DNA of 64,000 bases from the NCBI GenBank assembly GCA_910574185.1, contig CAJSZQ010000003.1, forward strand, positions 62,001 to 126,000. The letters run 5' to 3'. The translations under genes and the position numbers were made by a program. The notes under the pieces are model-generated. The model ran no database searches. It saw nothing but the letters and a program-made list of their open reading frames with translations, and had not been told where the DNA came from. Of this stretch, positions 42,831 through 51,887 are shown piece after piece. This stretch comes from Lachnospiraceae bacterium (GTDB taxonomy: Bacteria; Bacillota; Clostridia; Lachnospirales; Lachnospiraceae). Position 1 is the stretch's first letter. The number at the start of each line of letters is the position of its first letter.

Positions 42831-43595
42831 TCAGTTTCTCTCTTCAACTCTTCGAATCAGTTCTAATCCCTGGGAAAGTATTGGAATCAGCCTATTTCTA
42901 ACCTCTTCTGAAAAATAGTCCCATGCATCGCTGCACTCCGTAAGATAATACCCAAAGGCGCTCCTTAATACATGCCCTTCGGACTGGCGGACTTCGTCAG
43001 GTAATGTATGCTTTAGTGAAGACATCACAACACATGGGATATAGGACAATTCAGAATATAGCCGATATAGGATTTCTGCATCTGGACCAATAATTTCATT
43101 TTCCAGCCTGACATATCTTTTTATATTGATTCCTAAGATTTCTGCCATCTGAAATTGTGTAATCTCGTCCAATTTACGAATGCTTTTCCATACGTTCCAT
43201 GGCATGTCCATTTCCATCTGAGCCAGCCTTAAATTCTTATAAACAGATTCTGGTAATCTCTCCTCTCGTTCCTGTTCCAACGCCAATCCTATACTTACCG
43301 CCCATACGATTAGCCTCTGCATCTGAAGCTTTCCCCTCTTTGTTATACATAGATTCATAAAATCATCCAAAATTCCAGATTCCGAATATTTTCCAGTTAT
43401 CAGAAAATTAATATCCCCTCCATTACTTTCAAAAGTTTTCAGACAATCATATGAAATCACATTGGCACCGGATTCCAATTTCGCATAATGGCTCTGCGTA
43501 ACACCCAGTTCAACACTCATCTCCCTCTGTGTCTTGCGCTGTGTTCGTCTATACAATTGCAGCCTTTCCACCACTTCTGAATAACCCAGTCCCAT
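42831..43595 (-). CDS. HTH-domain protein with an in-frame 60-bp repeat insertion
   Basis: 254 residues. An XRE-type HTH at ~5-60 (RRTQRKTQREMSVELGVTQS) and a second HTH-like block at ~140-180 (LDEITQFQMAEILGINIKRY). Near residues 193-212 it carries HTLPDEVRQSEGHVLRSAFG, encoded by the same 60-bp unit that is repeated in the esterase at 60.3 kb; it replaces or interrupts the native C-terminal region between SSLK and YYLTECSDAW. Start ATG 43595 with GGAG 7 nt upstream. Function unknown; it precedes the small XRE gene. Confidence 0.8.
   Translation of the reverse strand: MGLGYSEVVERLQLYRRTQRKTQREMSVELGVTQSHYAKLESGANVISYDCLKTFESNGGDINFLITGKYSESGILDDFMNLCITKRGKLQMQRLIVWAVSIGLALEQEREERLPESVYKNLRLAQMEMDMPWNVWKSIRKLDEITQFQMAEILGINIKRYVRLENEIIGPDAEILYRLYSELSYIPCVVMSSLKHTLPDEVRQSEGHVLRSAFGYYLTECSDAWDYFSEEVRNRLIPILSQGLELIRRVEERN
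42951..43010 (-). repeat. In-frame copy of the 60-bp palindromic unit
   Basis: Contains the core GGACTGGCGGACTTCGTC (42980-42997) flanked by CCTTAATACATG and GTAATGTATG as in the array at 60281-60492. It is read in the same frame and orientation relative to the host gene, giving TLPDEVRQSEGHVLRSAFGY-like sequence. Confidence 0.9.
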
Positions 43596-43920
43596 AAACA
43601 TTCTCCAATAATTTACTGCTATAATTGTAAAATGTTTCAGGTATCCTATTATACTCCTGTTTGTGAATATTATTCCTGAATATGATAGAATTAATACAGG
43701 CTGTGTCTTTATGACAGGTTGAAAACATATGTTACGATATTTTCCCGGTCTATTGATTCCAGCGCCAAAAGAACAAAAAACAAGAAGCCTTCCGGCTCAT
43801 GAACGAGCTGATGGAACGACTTCCTGATATATCTTTTGCCTTCAATAGCCGGACTGCTTCGTTAGTATTGACATGAATACGAAGCATATCAAAGCACGCG
43901 TCTTTATAATCTCTCAAACT
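43596..43920. other. Gene-poor gap with a possible gene remnant
   Basis: No gene is supported. On the plus strand 43760-43875 keeps a ~38-codon open frame (QKNKKQEAFRLMNELMERLP then DISFAFNS) without start signal, perhaps a decayed gene end. No promoter of good quality was found. Confidence 0.3.
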
Positions 43921-45489
43921 TTACTGCTCCAAAGGAAGCGCATCCTGTACTTTCTTTACTCCGTCTCCCACAATCCCGTTGGTTCTCTCAATGGACTTGT
44001 CTACATCTTCCGCAATATTGCCAAGTCCCGCCGCTTCCTTGACTTCCTCTGGATGTCCAAGCGGGAGGATAAAATACTCGTCGTCCGGGTCCTGATCATG
44101 GTATACCCAGGTCGGCGTAAAATCTGCCTTCTCCAAGGTAATCTTGCCAGTGGTATCCCGATGAATCGTCAAGGTTACCACCATTCCATCCTCCGAATAT
44201 CCGTTAGTAAGGCCCTCCATATATTCCGTACGCTGATTGGATAAATGATTGCCAATCGCATACGCACATACCATCTTATGCTTGCCGTCGCTGCTTTCAA
44301 GCAAATCCACCGGTTCTATCACATGAGGGTGACTGGCAATCAATGCGTCAATTCCCATGTCGCATAGTTTCTGAGCGATAGCGTCTTGAAAAGAGTTTTC
44401 TTTCGTCTGATATTCTACGCCCCAATGCATATAGGCAATTGTATATTCTACTCCCTCCTCTTTCATCGCCGCCAATATCTTCTCTACTTCATCATAAAGA
44501 GACTGTGGAGCTTCTTCCTGAAATGAATTAATCAGTCCCGCGCTTTCTTTGCTGACTGCAATTCCATTAATTGTCTTAGTGTCGTCTATTACTTCTGTTT
44601 CGTATACATAATTTAAAAATCCAACTTTAATACCGTTAATATCCTGAATTACATAATTCTTATCTTTCTCGTTCTTGCGAACTCCTGTATATAAGAGCCC
44701 CTTCTGCGTCAGTACATCCATGGTCCGCTGCAAACCTTCATCCCCGTTATCATAGATATGGTTATTGGCAAGCATACACATATCCACCCCATTGGCCGCT
44801 AATGCATCTGCAATCGCATCCGGCGTGCAGAAATTAGGAAAACCGCTGTAGTTTCCGTCTGTCAGGGCATACTCTGTCGTTACAGCAGCAAAGTCCGCCG
44901 CTTCATAAATCTCTTTCATATAGGTGAAAATAGCGTTATAATCGTATTTCTCCCCATTATAGTAAACCGACGACTCCAGAAACGGCTTATGCATAATGAT
45001 GTCTCCGGCAGTAGTGATTACGGCTGTTGCTTCTTCTATTTTGGACTTTTGTTTTTCCAGTTCCAGAGCTTCCGCCTTTGCTTTTGCCTCTTTCGTTTTC
45101 TTAGAAATCCCTTTTACAACAGAGCTGATTAACAAAATTGCCAGTATTAGCGCCAGCACCAAAATTCCAATCTTTATTATCTTCTGAATCTGCCTCTTTT
45201 GACGTCTCTTCAGCCTTGCAATTTCTTGCTTTCTTCTTGTCTCTCTGTCAAGATGGTTATCTCTAGCGCCTTTTGAACCTCTATCCAAATTCTTTTCCTG
45301 GATGTTTCTTACGCCTCTGCCGGCATATCTGTCCCGAACATTTTCCTCAGGCCGAATCGAATGTTCCCTTTGTGGTTTTCCGTCTCTGTGCGCCGCTGGT
45401 TTTCCCCACCAGTCTCCTTTTCTTTCCTGGGCTGCTTTATGAGCCTTGATTCCGTTCTTTTTTGACTTTCCCTCAGAATAATCCTCCAT
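43921..45489 (-). CDS. CapA-family membrane-anchored phosphoesterase
   Basis: 522 residues. A very basic, Arg/Lys/Gly-rich cytoplasmic N-terminus (~1-100), one membrane helix (~107-130, IGILVLALILAILLISSVV), a coiled linker, and an extracellular PGA_cap/CapA domain: TTAGDIIMHKP, CMLANNHIYDNGDEGL (metal site NNHxxD), AYMHWGVEYQ and ASHPHVIEPVD. This fold is related to calcineurin-like phosphatases and is named after poly-gamma-glutamate synthesis, though most clostridial members have unknown roles. Start ATG 45489 with AGGAG 9 nt upstream. Confidence 0.88.
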   Translation of the reverse strand: MEDYSEGKSKKNGIKAHKAAQERKGDWWGKPAAHRDGKPQREHSIRPEENVRDRYAGRGVRNIQEKNLDRGSKGARDNHLDRETRRKQEIARLKRRQKRQIQKIIKIGILVLALILAILLISSVVKGISKKTKEAKAKAEALELEKQKSKIEEATAVITTAGDIIMHKPFLESSVYYNGEKYDYNAIFTYMKEIYEAADFAAVTTEYALTDGNYSGFPNFCTPDAIADALAANGVDMCMLANNHIYDNGDEGLQRTMDVLTQKGLLYTGVRKNEKDKNYVIQDINGIKVGFLNYVYETEVIDDTKTINGIAVSKESAGLINSFQEEAPQSLYDEVEKILAAMKEEGVEYTIAYMHWGVEYQTKENSFQDAIAQKLCDMGIDALIASHPHVIEPVDLLESSDGKHKMVCAYAIGNHLSNQRTEYMEGLTNGYSEDGMVVTLTIHRDTTGKITLEKADFTPTWVYHDQDPDDEYFILPLGHPEEVKEAAGLGNIAEDVDKSIERTNGIVGDGVKKVQDALPLEQ

Positions 45490-45605
45490 GCGTTTTCTCT
45501 CCTGCACTCTTTATATTCATGCCCTTTGGTATAGTTATACGATACTCGAAAAATGTCGAAAAAACAAGCGCAATGGTAAAAAATATCCTAATATTTTAGA
45601 ACAAT

Positions 45606-45632
45606 GTTACAGTTTGCTCCGTTCACAGCAAC
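45606..45632. repeat. 27-bp mini-palindrome
   Basis: GTTACAGTTTGCTCCGTTCA then CAGCAAC. Same length and plan as 39878-39904. The surrounding gap (45490-45804) also has a likely ClC promoter -10 (TATAAT, 45686-45691) and a GTTTGAAAA/TTTTCAAAC hairpin (45741-45771) in the leader. Confidence 0.6.
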
Positions 45633-45804
45633 CAACAATATCCAACATTCACAAAAAATGATTCGACTTATAAAACTGCTTCATGTATAATTATTTTAAA
45701 AGTAACAATCTATCTCCTATCGGCGATTGCCCCAATCCACGTTTGAAAAATTATCCCCATCATTTTCAAACACACTCTAGACTATTATTAAGAAGGTATT
45801 TATC

Positions 45805-47376
45805 GTGAAAAATAATACGGAAAACACGCTGAAACGCGCTGAAAAATTACAAATCATATTAATCGGAGAAGGAACTCTGGTTGGCATCGCAGGCGGACTT
45901 GTGGTTCTGCTCTATCGGATTCTGCTGGAATATGCAGGCTTATGGCTTCGTCAGATTCTGGACTTCGTAAAAAACTCTCCATTTCTTATAGCCGGATGGT
46001 TCGCGATTCTGATACTTTTGGCTATAGTTGTCGGAAAATTATTAACCTGGGAACCGTTAATCTCAGGAAGCGGTATTCCTCAGCTTGAGGGAGAGATGAC
46101 CGGTCAGCTTGACCAGGTCTGGTGGAAGGTTCTTTCCGCCAAATTTGTCGGAGGATTTCTATGTCTTCTCGGAGGAATGTCTCTGGGAAGAGAAGGCCCA
46201 TCCATCCAGCTCGGAGCTATGACGGGAAAAGGTATTTCTAAATTACTTGACCGCGGGAAAACAGAAGAGCGATTCCTCTTAACCTGCGGCGCCAGCGCGG
46301 GATTATCCGCTGCTTTTCATGCGCCGCTTGCAGGCGTTATGTTCTCTCTGGAAGAAGTACATAAGAATTTTTCTGTATCTGTACTGTTATCTGTTATGGC
46401 AGCTTCTCTGTCCGCCGACTACCTGTCTTCCACAGTATTTGGTATGGAGTCTGTATTCCAGTTCAACATTATATCCCGCCTTCCTCAGAGTCATTATTGG
46501 ATGATTGTGATTCTTGGCGTCATCCTTGGAGCGTTGGGCGCATTTTACAACTGGTTTACCCTAAAGGTTCAGTCTCTATACAATAATGCAAAGCATCTGA
46601 ATACCACAACCAGGCTCGTTATTCCATTTTTATGCGCAGGCTTTTTGGGATTTCTTGCTCCGGATTATCTGGGTAGCGGGCATAATTTAATTGACCTCCT
46701 TACAGAAGGGAATCTTTTGCTGCATATCATTCTAATTACGCTGGTCTGCAAATTTATCTTCTCCGCCGTCTGCTTTGGCTCTGGAGCGCCGGGAGGAATA
46801 TTTTTTCCGCTGCTGGTACTCGGCGCGTTTATCGGAGGCGCCTTTGCAACGTTCAGCGTAGCTTATCTGGGACTGGACACTATGTATATAAATAATTTCG
46901 TACTGCTTGCGATGGCAGGATATTTTACTGCCATTGTCCGGGCTCCGCTGACCGGAATTATCCTGATTTTTGAAATGACGGGCTCTGTACAGCAGCTCCT
47001 TTCTCTCTCTGTCGTTTCTATTGTGGCCTATATCGTGGCAACACTGCTTCGTTCTAAGCCGATTTATGAGAGTCTTCTGGAACGATTGCTGGAAAAACGA
47101 GGTATTGAACTGCCAAAGAGTCATGGTAAAAAGGTTCTAAGAGAATTTGTCGTGGCGCATGGCTCCGATGCCGCCGGACGGCTAATCAGCGAAGTAGAAT
47201 GGCCCAGGCATTGCCTTCTGGTCGCAGTCCAGAGAGGCGGCGAAGAATTTATCCCCAAAGGGAAAACCAGACTTCTTGCCAGTGATTTGCTGGTAACCTT
47301 AACAGATGAGAGAGACTGCGCAGCTGTCTATAAAGAAATGGAGGATATCTGCCGATTTAAAGGGTTCTGGAAATAA
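45805..47376 (+). CDS. ClC-family chloride/proton exchanger with C-terminal TrkA-C domain
   Basis: 523 residues. ClC fold with the ion-path motifs SGSGIPQ (88-92), GREGPSIQ with gating Glu130, and GAPGGIFFPLL. The gating glutamate suggests a Cl-/H+ antiporter rather than a channel. A cytosolic RCK_C/TrkA-C-like domain (~440-523, REFVVAHGSDAAGRLISEVE...) probably senses a ligand. Start is GTG with AAGG 8 nt upstream. Motifs do not fit the fluoride-exporting ClC subgroup. Confidence 0.92.
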   Translation: MKNNTENTLKRAEKLQIILIGEGTLVGIAGGLVVLLYRILLEYAGLWLRQILDFVKNSPFLIAGWFAILILLAIVVGKLLTWEPLISGSGIPQLEGEMTGQLDQVWWKVLSAKFVGGFLCLLGGMSLGREGPSIQLGAMTGKGISKLLDRGKTEERFLLTCGASAGLSAAFHAPLAGVMFSLEEVHKNFSVSVLLSVMAASLSADYLSSTVFGMESVFQFNIISRLPQSHYWMIVILGVILGALGAFYNWFTLKVQSLYNNAKHLNTTTRLVIPFLCAGFLGFLAPDYLGSGHNLIDLLTEGNLLLHIILITLVCKFIFSAVCFGSGAPGGIFFPLLVLGAFIGGAFATFSVAYLGLDTMYINNFVLLAMAGYFTAIVRAPLTGIILIFEMTGSVQQLLSLSVVSIVAYIVATLLRSKPIYESLLERLLEKRGIELPKSHGKKVLREFVVAHGSDAAGRLISEVEWPRHCLLVAVQRGGEEFIPKGKTRLLASDLLVTLTDERDCAAVYKEMEDICRFKGFWK

Positions 47377-47386
47377 TCATATAAAA

Positions 47387-47509
47387 AGAATGTGCCCTGG
47401 CACATTCTCGCGCCGAGCGCGGTCGCTTGCGACAAACTTCCTCTTCGCGCGAGTGCGCATCCCCCGGAGGGTTTTTATGATATAGGGAGCGAAGTTTCCT
47501 ATATCATAA
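47387..47509. repeat. 125-bp three-hairpin repeat, copy C
   Basis: Same three hairpins as copies A and B, in the same orientation on the plus strand; the middle arm is perfect CTCGCGC/GCGCGAG and the last loop has GAGCGAAG in place of GAACGAAG. It starts 10 bp after the ClC stop codon and precedes a terminator. Confidence 0.85.
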
Positions 47510-47511
47510 GT

Positions 47512-47555
47512 AAAAGGCTGTGGAATACGTGTCATTACATATTCCACAGCCTTTT
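47512..47555. terminator. Bidirectional terminator between clc and galT
   Basis: AAAAGGCTGTGGAATA/TATTCCACAGCCTTTT, a perfect 16-bp stem with 12-nt loop, serving the convergent ClC and galT genes. Confidence 0.92.
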
Positions 47556-47598
47556 CTATTATCTCTTTATTGTCCTACCGGATAATAATCTTTACTCT

Positions 47599-49089
47599 TT
47601 ACAGCGTCTCTATAAATTTCATAAACGCTGCTCTGCCTTCTTTCGTACATTTATATACGCCGGCATCTTCTAAAACGCCTACGAATGTATTACCTATTTC
47701 TTTATGAAGAATTTCCGTTACATTCTCTGCCGTTACATTCCCATAATTTGGGAGGAATTTCTCTGCCCATTCCGCATGTTTCGCTATTTTTTCATGACTG
47801 CGGATATCTTTCTCCTCCACAAGATACTCGGCTAAAATTTCCATCTCTTCTTTCAGCCTTGCAGGAAGCACTGCCAGTCCCATAACTTCAATCAGACCAA
47901 TATTCTCCTTCTTGATATTATGGTACTGTGCATGCGGATGGTATACGCCCAATGGATGTTCTTCCGTCGTAATATTATTGCGCAGCGTCAAATCAAGCTC
48001 ATAAATATCCCCTGTCTTTCTCGCAATCGGCGTAATGGTATTGTGCGGTTCTCCGTCTGTCTCTGCATAGATAAAAGCATCTTCGTCGGTATATCCTCTC
48101 CATTCTTTCAGCACGTGATCTGCCAGACTAATCAGTCTTTTCTCATCTCTATGGCGGATACGCAGTACGGACAGCGGCCATTTTACGATACCTGCTTCTA
48201 CATCTTCATATCCTGGTATGACAACTGATTTTTCAATGGGCGCCTTCGCCATTGCAAATGTATAATGCCCTCCCTGGAAATGGTCATGGCTTAAAATGGA
48301 ACCGCCCACAATCGGAAGGTCTGCGTTGGAACCAAGAAAATAATGCGGAAACAGCTTAACAAAATCAAACAGCTTAATAAACGCCGCTTTGTCAATCTTC
48401 ATAGGTATGTGCTGCCCGTTAAATACAATACAATGCTCATTGTAGTATACATACGGCGAATACTGGAATCCCCATTTACTGTCATTAATCGTAACCGGGA
48501 TAATCCTGTGATTTTCTCTCGCCGGATGGTTTACCCTTCCTGCATATCCCTCGTTCTCCATACACAGTAAACACTTTGGATAGCTGCTTGCCCTGGCGTT
48601 TCTGGCCGCCGCAATAGCCTTGGGGTCCTTTTCCGGTTTAGACAGATTAATGGTAATATCTATCTCACCGTAAGACGTATCTACTTTCCATTTCATGTCC
48701 TTCTTAACGCGGTAACGGCGGATATAATCACTGTCCTGGCTCAGCTTATAAAAATACTCGGTCGCCTCTTCCGGAGATTTCTCATAGCGCGCCGCAAATT
48801 CCTGCCGCACCTGCGCAGGCCTCGGCATCAGACAATTCATCAGCTTCGTGTCAAACAAATCACGATAAACAACGCTGTCTTCTAGAATCCCTCTCTTACA
48901 GGCTTCGTCCAGAAGGGATTCCAGAATATCCTCCAGACAAATTTCCTCTCCTTTTATGTCTATATCCTCATAATCGTCCTCATGAAATACCTCCAGCAGG
49001 AGATTCGTGGTATATGTACGCTCGCACTCCGGCGTCAAACCGGATTCGATTCCATACTCAACTAATTTTTTAATATTCTTAGATAACAT
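47599..49089 (-). CDS. galT: UDP-glucose-hexose-1-phosphate uridylyltransferase (GalT, Firmicutes type)
   Basis: 496 residues, the long class II GalT of Firmicutes. Transfers UMP from UDP-glucose to galactose-1-phosphate in the Leloir pathway. Characteristic segments: GGSILSHDHFQGGHYTFAMA and YHPHAQYHNIKKENIGLIEV. Its start (ATG 49089) lies within the last codons of galK with GGAG 9 nt upstream, so the two are translationally coupled. Confidence 0.95.
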   Translation of the reverse strand: MLSKNIKKLVEYGIESGLTPECERTYTTNLLLEVFHEDDYEDIDIKGEEICLEDILESLLDEACKRGILEDSVVYRDLFDTKLMNCLMPRPAQVRQEFAARYEKSPEEATEYFYKLSQDSDYIRRYRVKKDMKWKVDTSYGEIDITINLSKPEKDPKAIAAARNARASSYPKCLLCMENEGYAGRVNHPARENHRIIPVTINDSKWGFQYSPYVYYNEHCIVFNGQHIPMKIDKAAFIKLFDFVKLFPHYFLGSNADLPIVGGSILSHDHFQGGHYTFAMAKAPIEKSVVIPGYEDVEAGIVKWPLSVLRIRHRDEKRLISLADHVLKEWRGYTDEDAFIYAETDGEPHNTITPIARKTGDIYELDLTLRNNITTEEHPLGVYHPHAQYHNIKKENIGLIEVMGLAVLPARLKEEMEILAEYLVEEKDIRSHEKIAKHAEWAEKFLPNYGNVTAENVTEILHKEIGNTFVGVLEDAGVYKCTKEGRAAFMKFIETL

Positions 49090-50242
49090 GTCCGCCGTCT
49101 CCAATCTCTACTACATAAAATTCAGCCTCGTGTCCAACTTTGTCCTGATAAGCCCTGCCAATAGAACTGATAAATGTATCTACCACGTCATTTTTCACAA
49201 TACTTACAGTGCACCCGCCAAATCCGCCTCCGGTTATTCGAGAACCGATTACGCCGGGAATCTTCCATGCCAAATCAACCAGAATATCAATCTCCTCACA
49301 GGATACTTCATAATCGTCTCTCAGAGAAACATGGGAAGCATTCATCAATTCGCCAAAGGTCTGAATCTCTCCTGCTTTTAACGCTTTCACCGCGCGAATT
49401 GTCCGCTGGTTCTCATATACCGCATGCTTTGCACGCTTCCTGCACACTTCATTTTCTATAACGCCTTTATTCGCTTCAAATTCTCTTTCCGTCAAATCTC
49501 CCAGCGTCTTAATATCCATAACCTTCTGCAGCTCTTTCAACGCCTGCTCACATTCATTTCTCCTGTCATTGTAAGCAGAGTCTACCAGGCTGTGCTTCAC
49601 CTTACTGTTGGTAATTACAATCTTCGCATCCTCCAGCACAACCGGCGCATACTCATAGTTCAACGTATTGGTATCCAGGAAAATCGCATTATCTTTCTTT
49701 CCCATTGCACTTGCAAACTGGTCCATAATGCCACAGTTGCATCCGTTAAAATTATTCTCGGAATCCTGTCCTATCAGAGCTATGTCAACCATAGACACAT
49801 CAAATCCATAAGTTTCCTTCAGAATAAGCCCTGTAAGTACCTCAAGAGACGCGGAAGAAGACAAACCGGAACCATTCGGAATATCCCCATAAATCAGTAT
49901 ATCCAGTCCATGGGAAAGTTTCATTCCTCTCTTCTCAAACGCCCACATCACACCCTTTGGGTAATTGGTCCATCCAGCCTCCTTCGACGGCACCAATTCA
50001 TCTAAGCTGGTCTCTATAACGCCCAGCTTCTCGAAATTGACAGAATAGAATCGTATCACTCTGTCTGCGCGGCTTCTTACAACTCCATAAGTCCCGATTG
50101 TCAGCGCACAGGGGAACACATGACCTCCGTTGTAATCTGTGTGCTCGCCAATCAGATTCACACGTCCCGGTGCAAAATACTTACGAATCTCCCCTTGCCC
50201 TCCATACAGTTCTTTGAATTTCTCAACCAGATTCTGCATCAT
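49079..50242 (-). CDS. galK: Galactokinase
   Basis: 387 residues. GHMP kinase. Galactokinase signature GRVNLIGEHTDYNGGHVFPC near residue 25, ATP-binding GDIPNGSGLSSSASLEV, and the third motif RITGGGFGGCTVSIV. Phosphorylates galactose at C1. First gene of galKT; galE is not adjacent. AGGAG before ATG 50242. Confidence 0.96.
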   Translation of the reverse strand: MMQNLVEKFKELYGGQGEIRKYFAPGRVNLIGEHTDYNGGHVFPCALTIGTYGVVRSRADRVIRFYSVNFEKLGVIETSLDELVPSKEAGWTNYPKGVMWAFEKRGMKLSHGLDILIYGDIPNGSGLSSSASLEVLTGLILKETYGFDVSMVDIALIGQDSENNFNGCNCGIMDQFASAMGKKDNAIFLDTNTLNYEYAPVVLEDAKIVITNSKVKHSLVDSAYNDRRNECEQALKELQKVMDIKTLGDLTEREFEANKGVIENEVCRKRAKHAVYENQRTIRAVKALKAGEIQTFGELMNASHVSLRDDYEVSCEEIDILVDLAWKIPGVIGSRITGGGFGGCTVSIVKNDVVDTFISSIGRAYQDKVGHEAEFYVVEIGDGGHVI

Positions 50243-50308
50243 AATATCTCTCCTTTTCCGATACGGACTGTTTATTTGTAATTGCACTCCGCATATTCAT
50301 ATAATATA

Positions 50309-50337
50309 ATTATAATGAGCAATTCAAAGTATGACAA
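50309..50337 (-). promoter_or_regulatory. Promoter of galKT
   Basis: On the minus strand TTGTCA and TATAAT are 17 bp apart, ~65 nt upstream of galK. Between it and the divergent araC gene lies structured element copy 3. Confidence 0.7.
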
Positions 50338-50376
50338 TAAATATCATATACAAAACTATAACAATATTGAGGAATG

Positions 50377-50615
50377 AAGACGGTTCTTGTACCGGATGGA
50401 GGACGCAGATGAAATCAGGAACATATCTCCTGTCAGACGGAGTAACATTCCGATGAACTGCCGACTAACCGAGACTAAGCCACTCTGGAAAGCCTTCGTG
50501 CCTAAGTCTCAATAAGTCGCCATTTCATCTCCATTAAGAACACTCCCAGATTGTCTGACAGGAGATATGTTCCTGATTCCATCCGCCGTTTACTCAATAC
50601 CCTGTGAACCGTAAT
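50377..50615 (-). repeat. Rod-shaped structured element, copy 3 (inverted, most diverged)
   Basis: Read on the minus strand it aligns throughout with copies 1 and 2. The long helix pairs 50408-50438 with 50553-50584; its core has changed to CATATCTCCTGTCAG with complementary changes on the other arm. Other helices also covary: GATGAA/TTCATC for ATTGAA/TTCAAT, CGACT/AGTCG for CAGCT/AGCTG, and GAGACT/AGTCTC for CAGACT/AGTCTG. The central ACGAAGGCTTTCC loop and the GGAATGTTACTCCGTCTG strand are conserved. Its plus-strand end reaches the ribosome site of the AraC gene. Confidence 0.85.
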
Positions 50616-50627
50616 GAGGATGAAAGA

Positions 50628-51509
50628 ATGATACAGATACACACTACTGACAGCCAGATGGAGATGAAAGCCCATGGGGACTATCATTTTCCGGTTTATA
50701 TCAGCGAAGAATCCATTGGAATTTACGAGGGCGGCGCCTTCATGTGGCACTGGCACCCGGAGATTGAGCTGACCTGGATTCAATCCGGTACAATTGACTA
50801 CCGGGTAAATGAACAACAGTATATTCTGAGCCAGGGGGAAGGTCTGTTCTGTAACAGTAACGCCCTGCATTCCGGCTATATGACTGAGCATGGAAACTGT
50901 GAATATCTTTCCATCACATTTCACCCAAGATTCATTTACGGATATGAAGGCAGCATCCTTCAGACAAAATATACCGATTCCATGGCCGTCAGTCCCGGTT
51001 TAAGCTCACTGCCCCTGCGCCCGGAGGTCTCCTGGCAGTCCGAGATACTGGAATCTATTAAACAAATTTACCGCTGGTCCAAACAGCCGCCCATAGACTA
51101 TGAGCTCTCCATTCATCTGACACTTACAAGAATCTGGCAGTTATTGTTCCGATATTTTGCCGCTCTGCCTGATACCGGCGAATCGGAAATGGAGCACCTA
51201 GACCGGTTGAAAGATATTCTCACTTTTATACAGACACATTATCAGGAAGCTCTGACCTTAAAGGATATTGCCGGCAACGTCAATATCTGCAAAAGTGAAT
51301 GCTGCCGGTTCTTTAAAAAGCATATGCATATGACCTTGTTCGACTACCTGCTCTTTTACCGGATTCAGCAAAGCCTCCCTTTACTGAAGGAAGACAACAG
51401 CATTACAGACGTTGCCGGGATGGTAGGGTTTTCCAATCCCTGTTATTATGGGAAAATATTTAAGCGATACATGAACTGTTCTCCAAGAGAATATAGAAAG
51501 CAGGAATAG
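50628..51509 (+). CDS. AraC-family transcriptional regulator (cupin + HTH)
   Basis: 293 residues. N-terminal cupin sensor (~15-110; MWHWHPEIELTWIQSG with metal- or sugar-binding His pairs) and a C-terminal double HTH (~195-293; LTLKDIAGNVNICKSECCRF and DVAGMVGFSNPCYYGKIFKR). Typical of carbohydrate regulators in Lachnospiraceae. Divergent from galKT, which it may control (inference). Start ATG 50628 with GAGGA 7 nt upstream, rather than GTG 50604, which lies inside element copy 3. Confidence 0.9.
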   Translation: MIQIHTTDSQMEMKAHGDYHFPVYISEESIGIYEGGAFMWHWHPEIELTWIQSGTIDYRVNEQQYILSQGEGLFCNSNALHSGYMTEHGNCEYLSITFHPRFIYGYEGSILQTKYTDSMAVSPGLSSLPLRPEVSWQSEILESIKQIYRWSKQPPIDYELSIHLTLTRIWQLLFRYFAALPDTGESEMEHLDRLKDILTFIQTHYQEALTLKDIAGNVNICKSECCRFFKKHMHMTLFDYLLFYRIQQSLPLLKEDNSITDVAGMVGFSNPCYYGKIFKRYMNCSPREYRKQE

Positions 51510-51511
51510 GC

Positions 51512-51565
51512 GGCGGATATGACACAAACCGCCTGCTATATTCAGTATCATATCAGCCGTTTTTG
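51512..51565 (+). terminator. Terminator after the AraC gene
   Basis: GGCGGATATGA paired with TCATATCAGCC (one mismatch) around a ~20-nt loop, followed by GTTTTTG. The remaining gap to cbiM (51566-51887) holds a 27-bp palindrome and a segment resembling 33780-33840, but no cobalamin or NiCo riboswitch that I can recognise. Confidence 0.6.
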
Positions 51566-51668
51566 TTTATATTCTGTCGCCCCTTAGTTGCTTATATTTC
51601 TTACTTTGATACCAACCGCCTTGATATGCCTAATTCTCAGGGTAAATTCTCTAAGCAGACGAAGTAAC

Positions 51669-51695
51669 ATTACTGTTCACTCCGTTCACAGTAAC
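51669..51695. repeat. 27-bp mini-palindrome
   Basis: ATTACTGTTCACTCCGTTCA then CAGTAAC. Third member of the 27-bp family; here the outer arms match the ends of the 237-bp element most closely (TTACTGTTCAC). Confidence 0.6.
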
Positions 51696-51887
51696 GAAGT
51701 AACAGTTCCTGTACCTCTGAACCCCCCGGGTGGCTTGCAGACCTCATTTTTTTCCGTTATTCTATACTCAAAGACGCCTTGTTATGGCTATTCGGGGTGT
51801 ACTTGGATATGCCTGGAAGGCAGCTTATTGAACTTTATCCGGGTAAAATCTATATTAAGTTTGAAACAGAATGGGAGGAAATTGTTT

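Noticed and set aside
43760-43875. Open frame with QKNKKQEAFRLMNELMERLP
   Set aside because: No ribosome site or start fits, a stop lies just upstream, and no family is recognisable; listed only as a possible remnant in the gap.
45692-45804. Fluoride riboswitch ahead of the ClC gene
   Set aside because: GGCGATTGCCCC vaguely recalls the crcB motif, but the rest of the aptamer is absent and the ClC motifs (GREGP) are not of the fluoride type.
51566-51887. Cobalamin or NiCo riboswitch ahead of cbiM
   Set aside because: No B12-box-like GCCACTG or NiCo multi-junction pattern could be found; the gap holds repeats instead.
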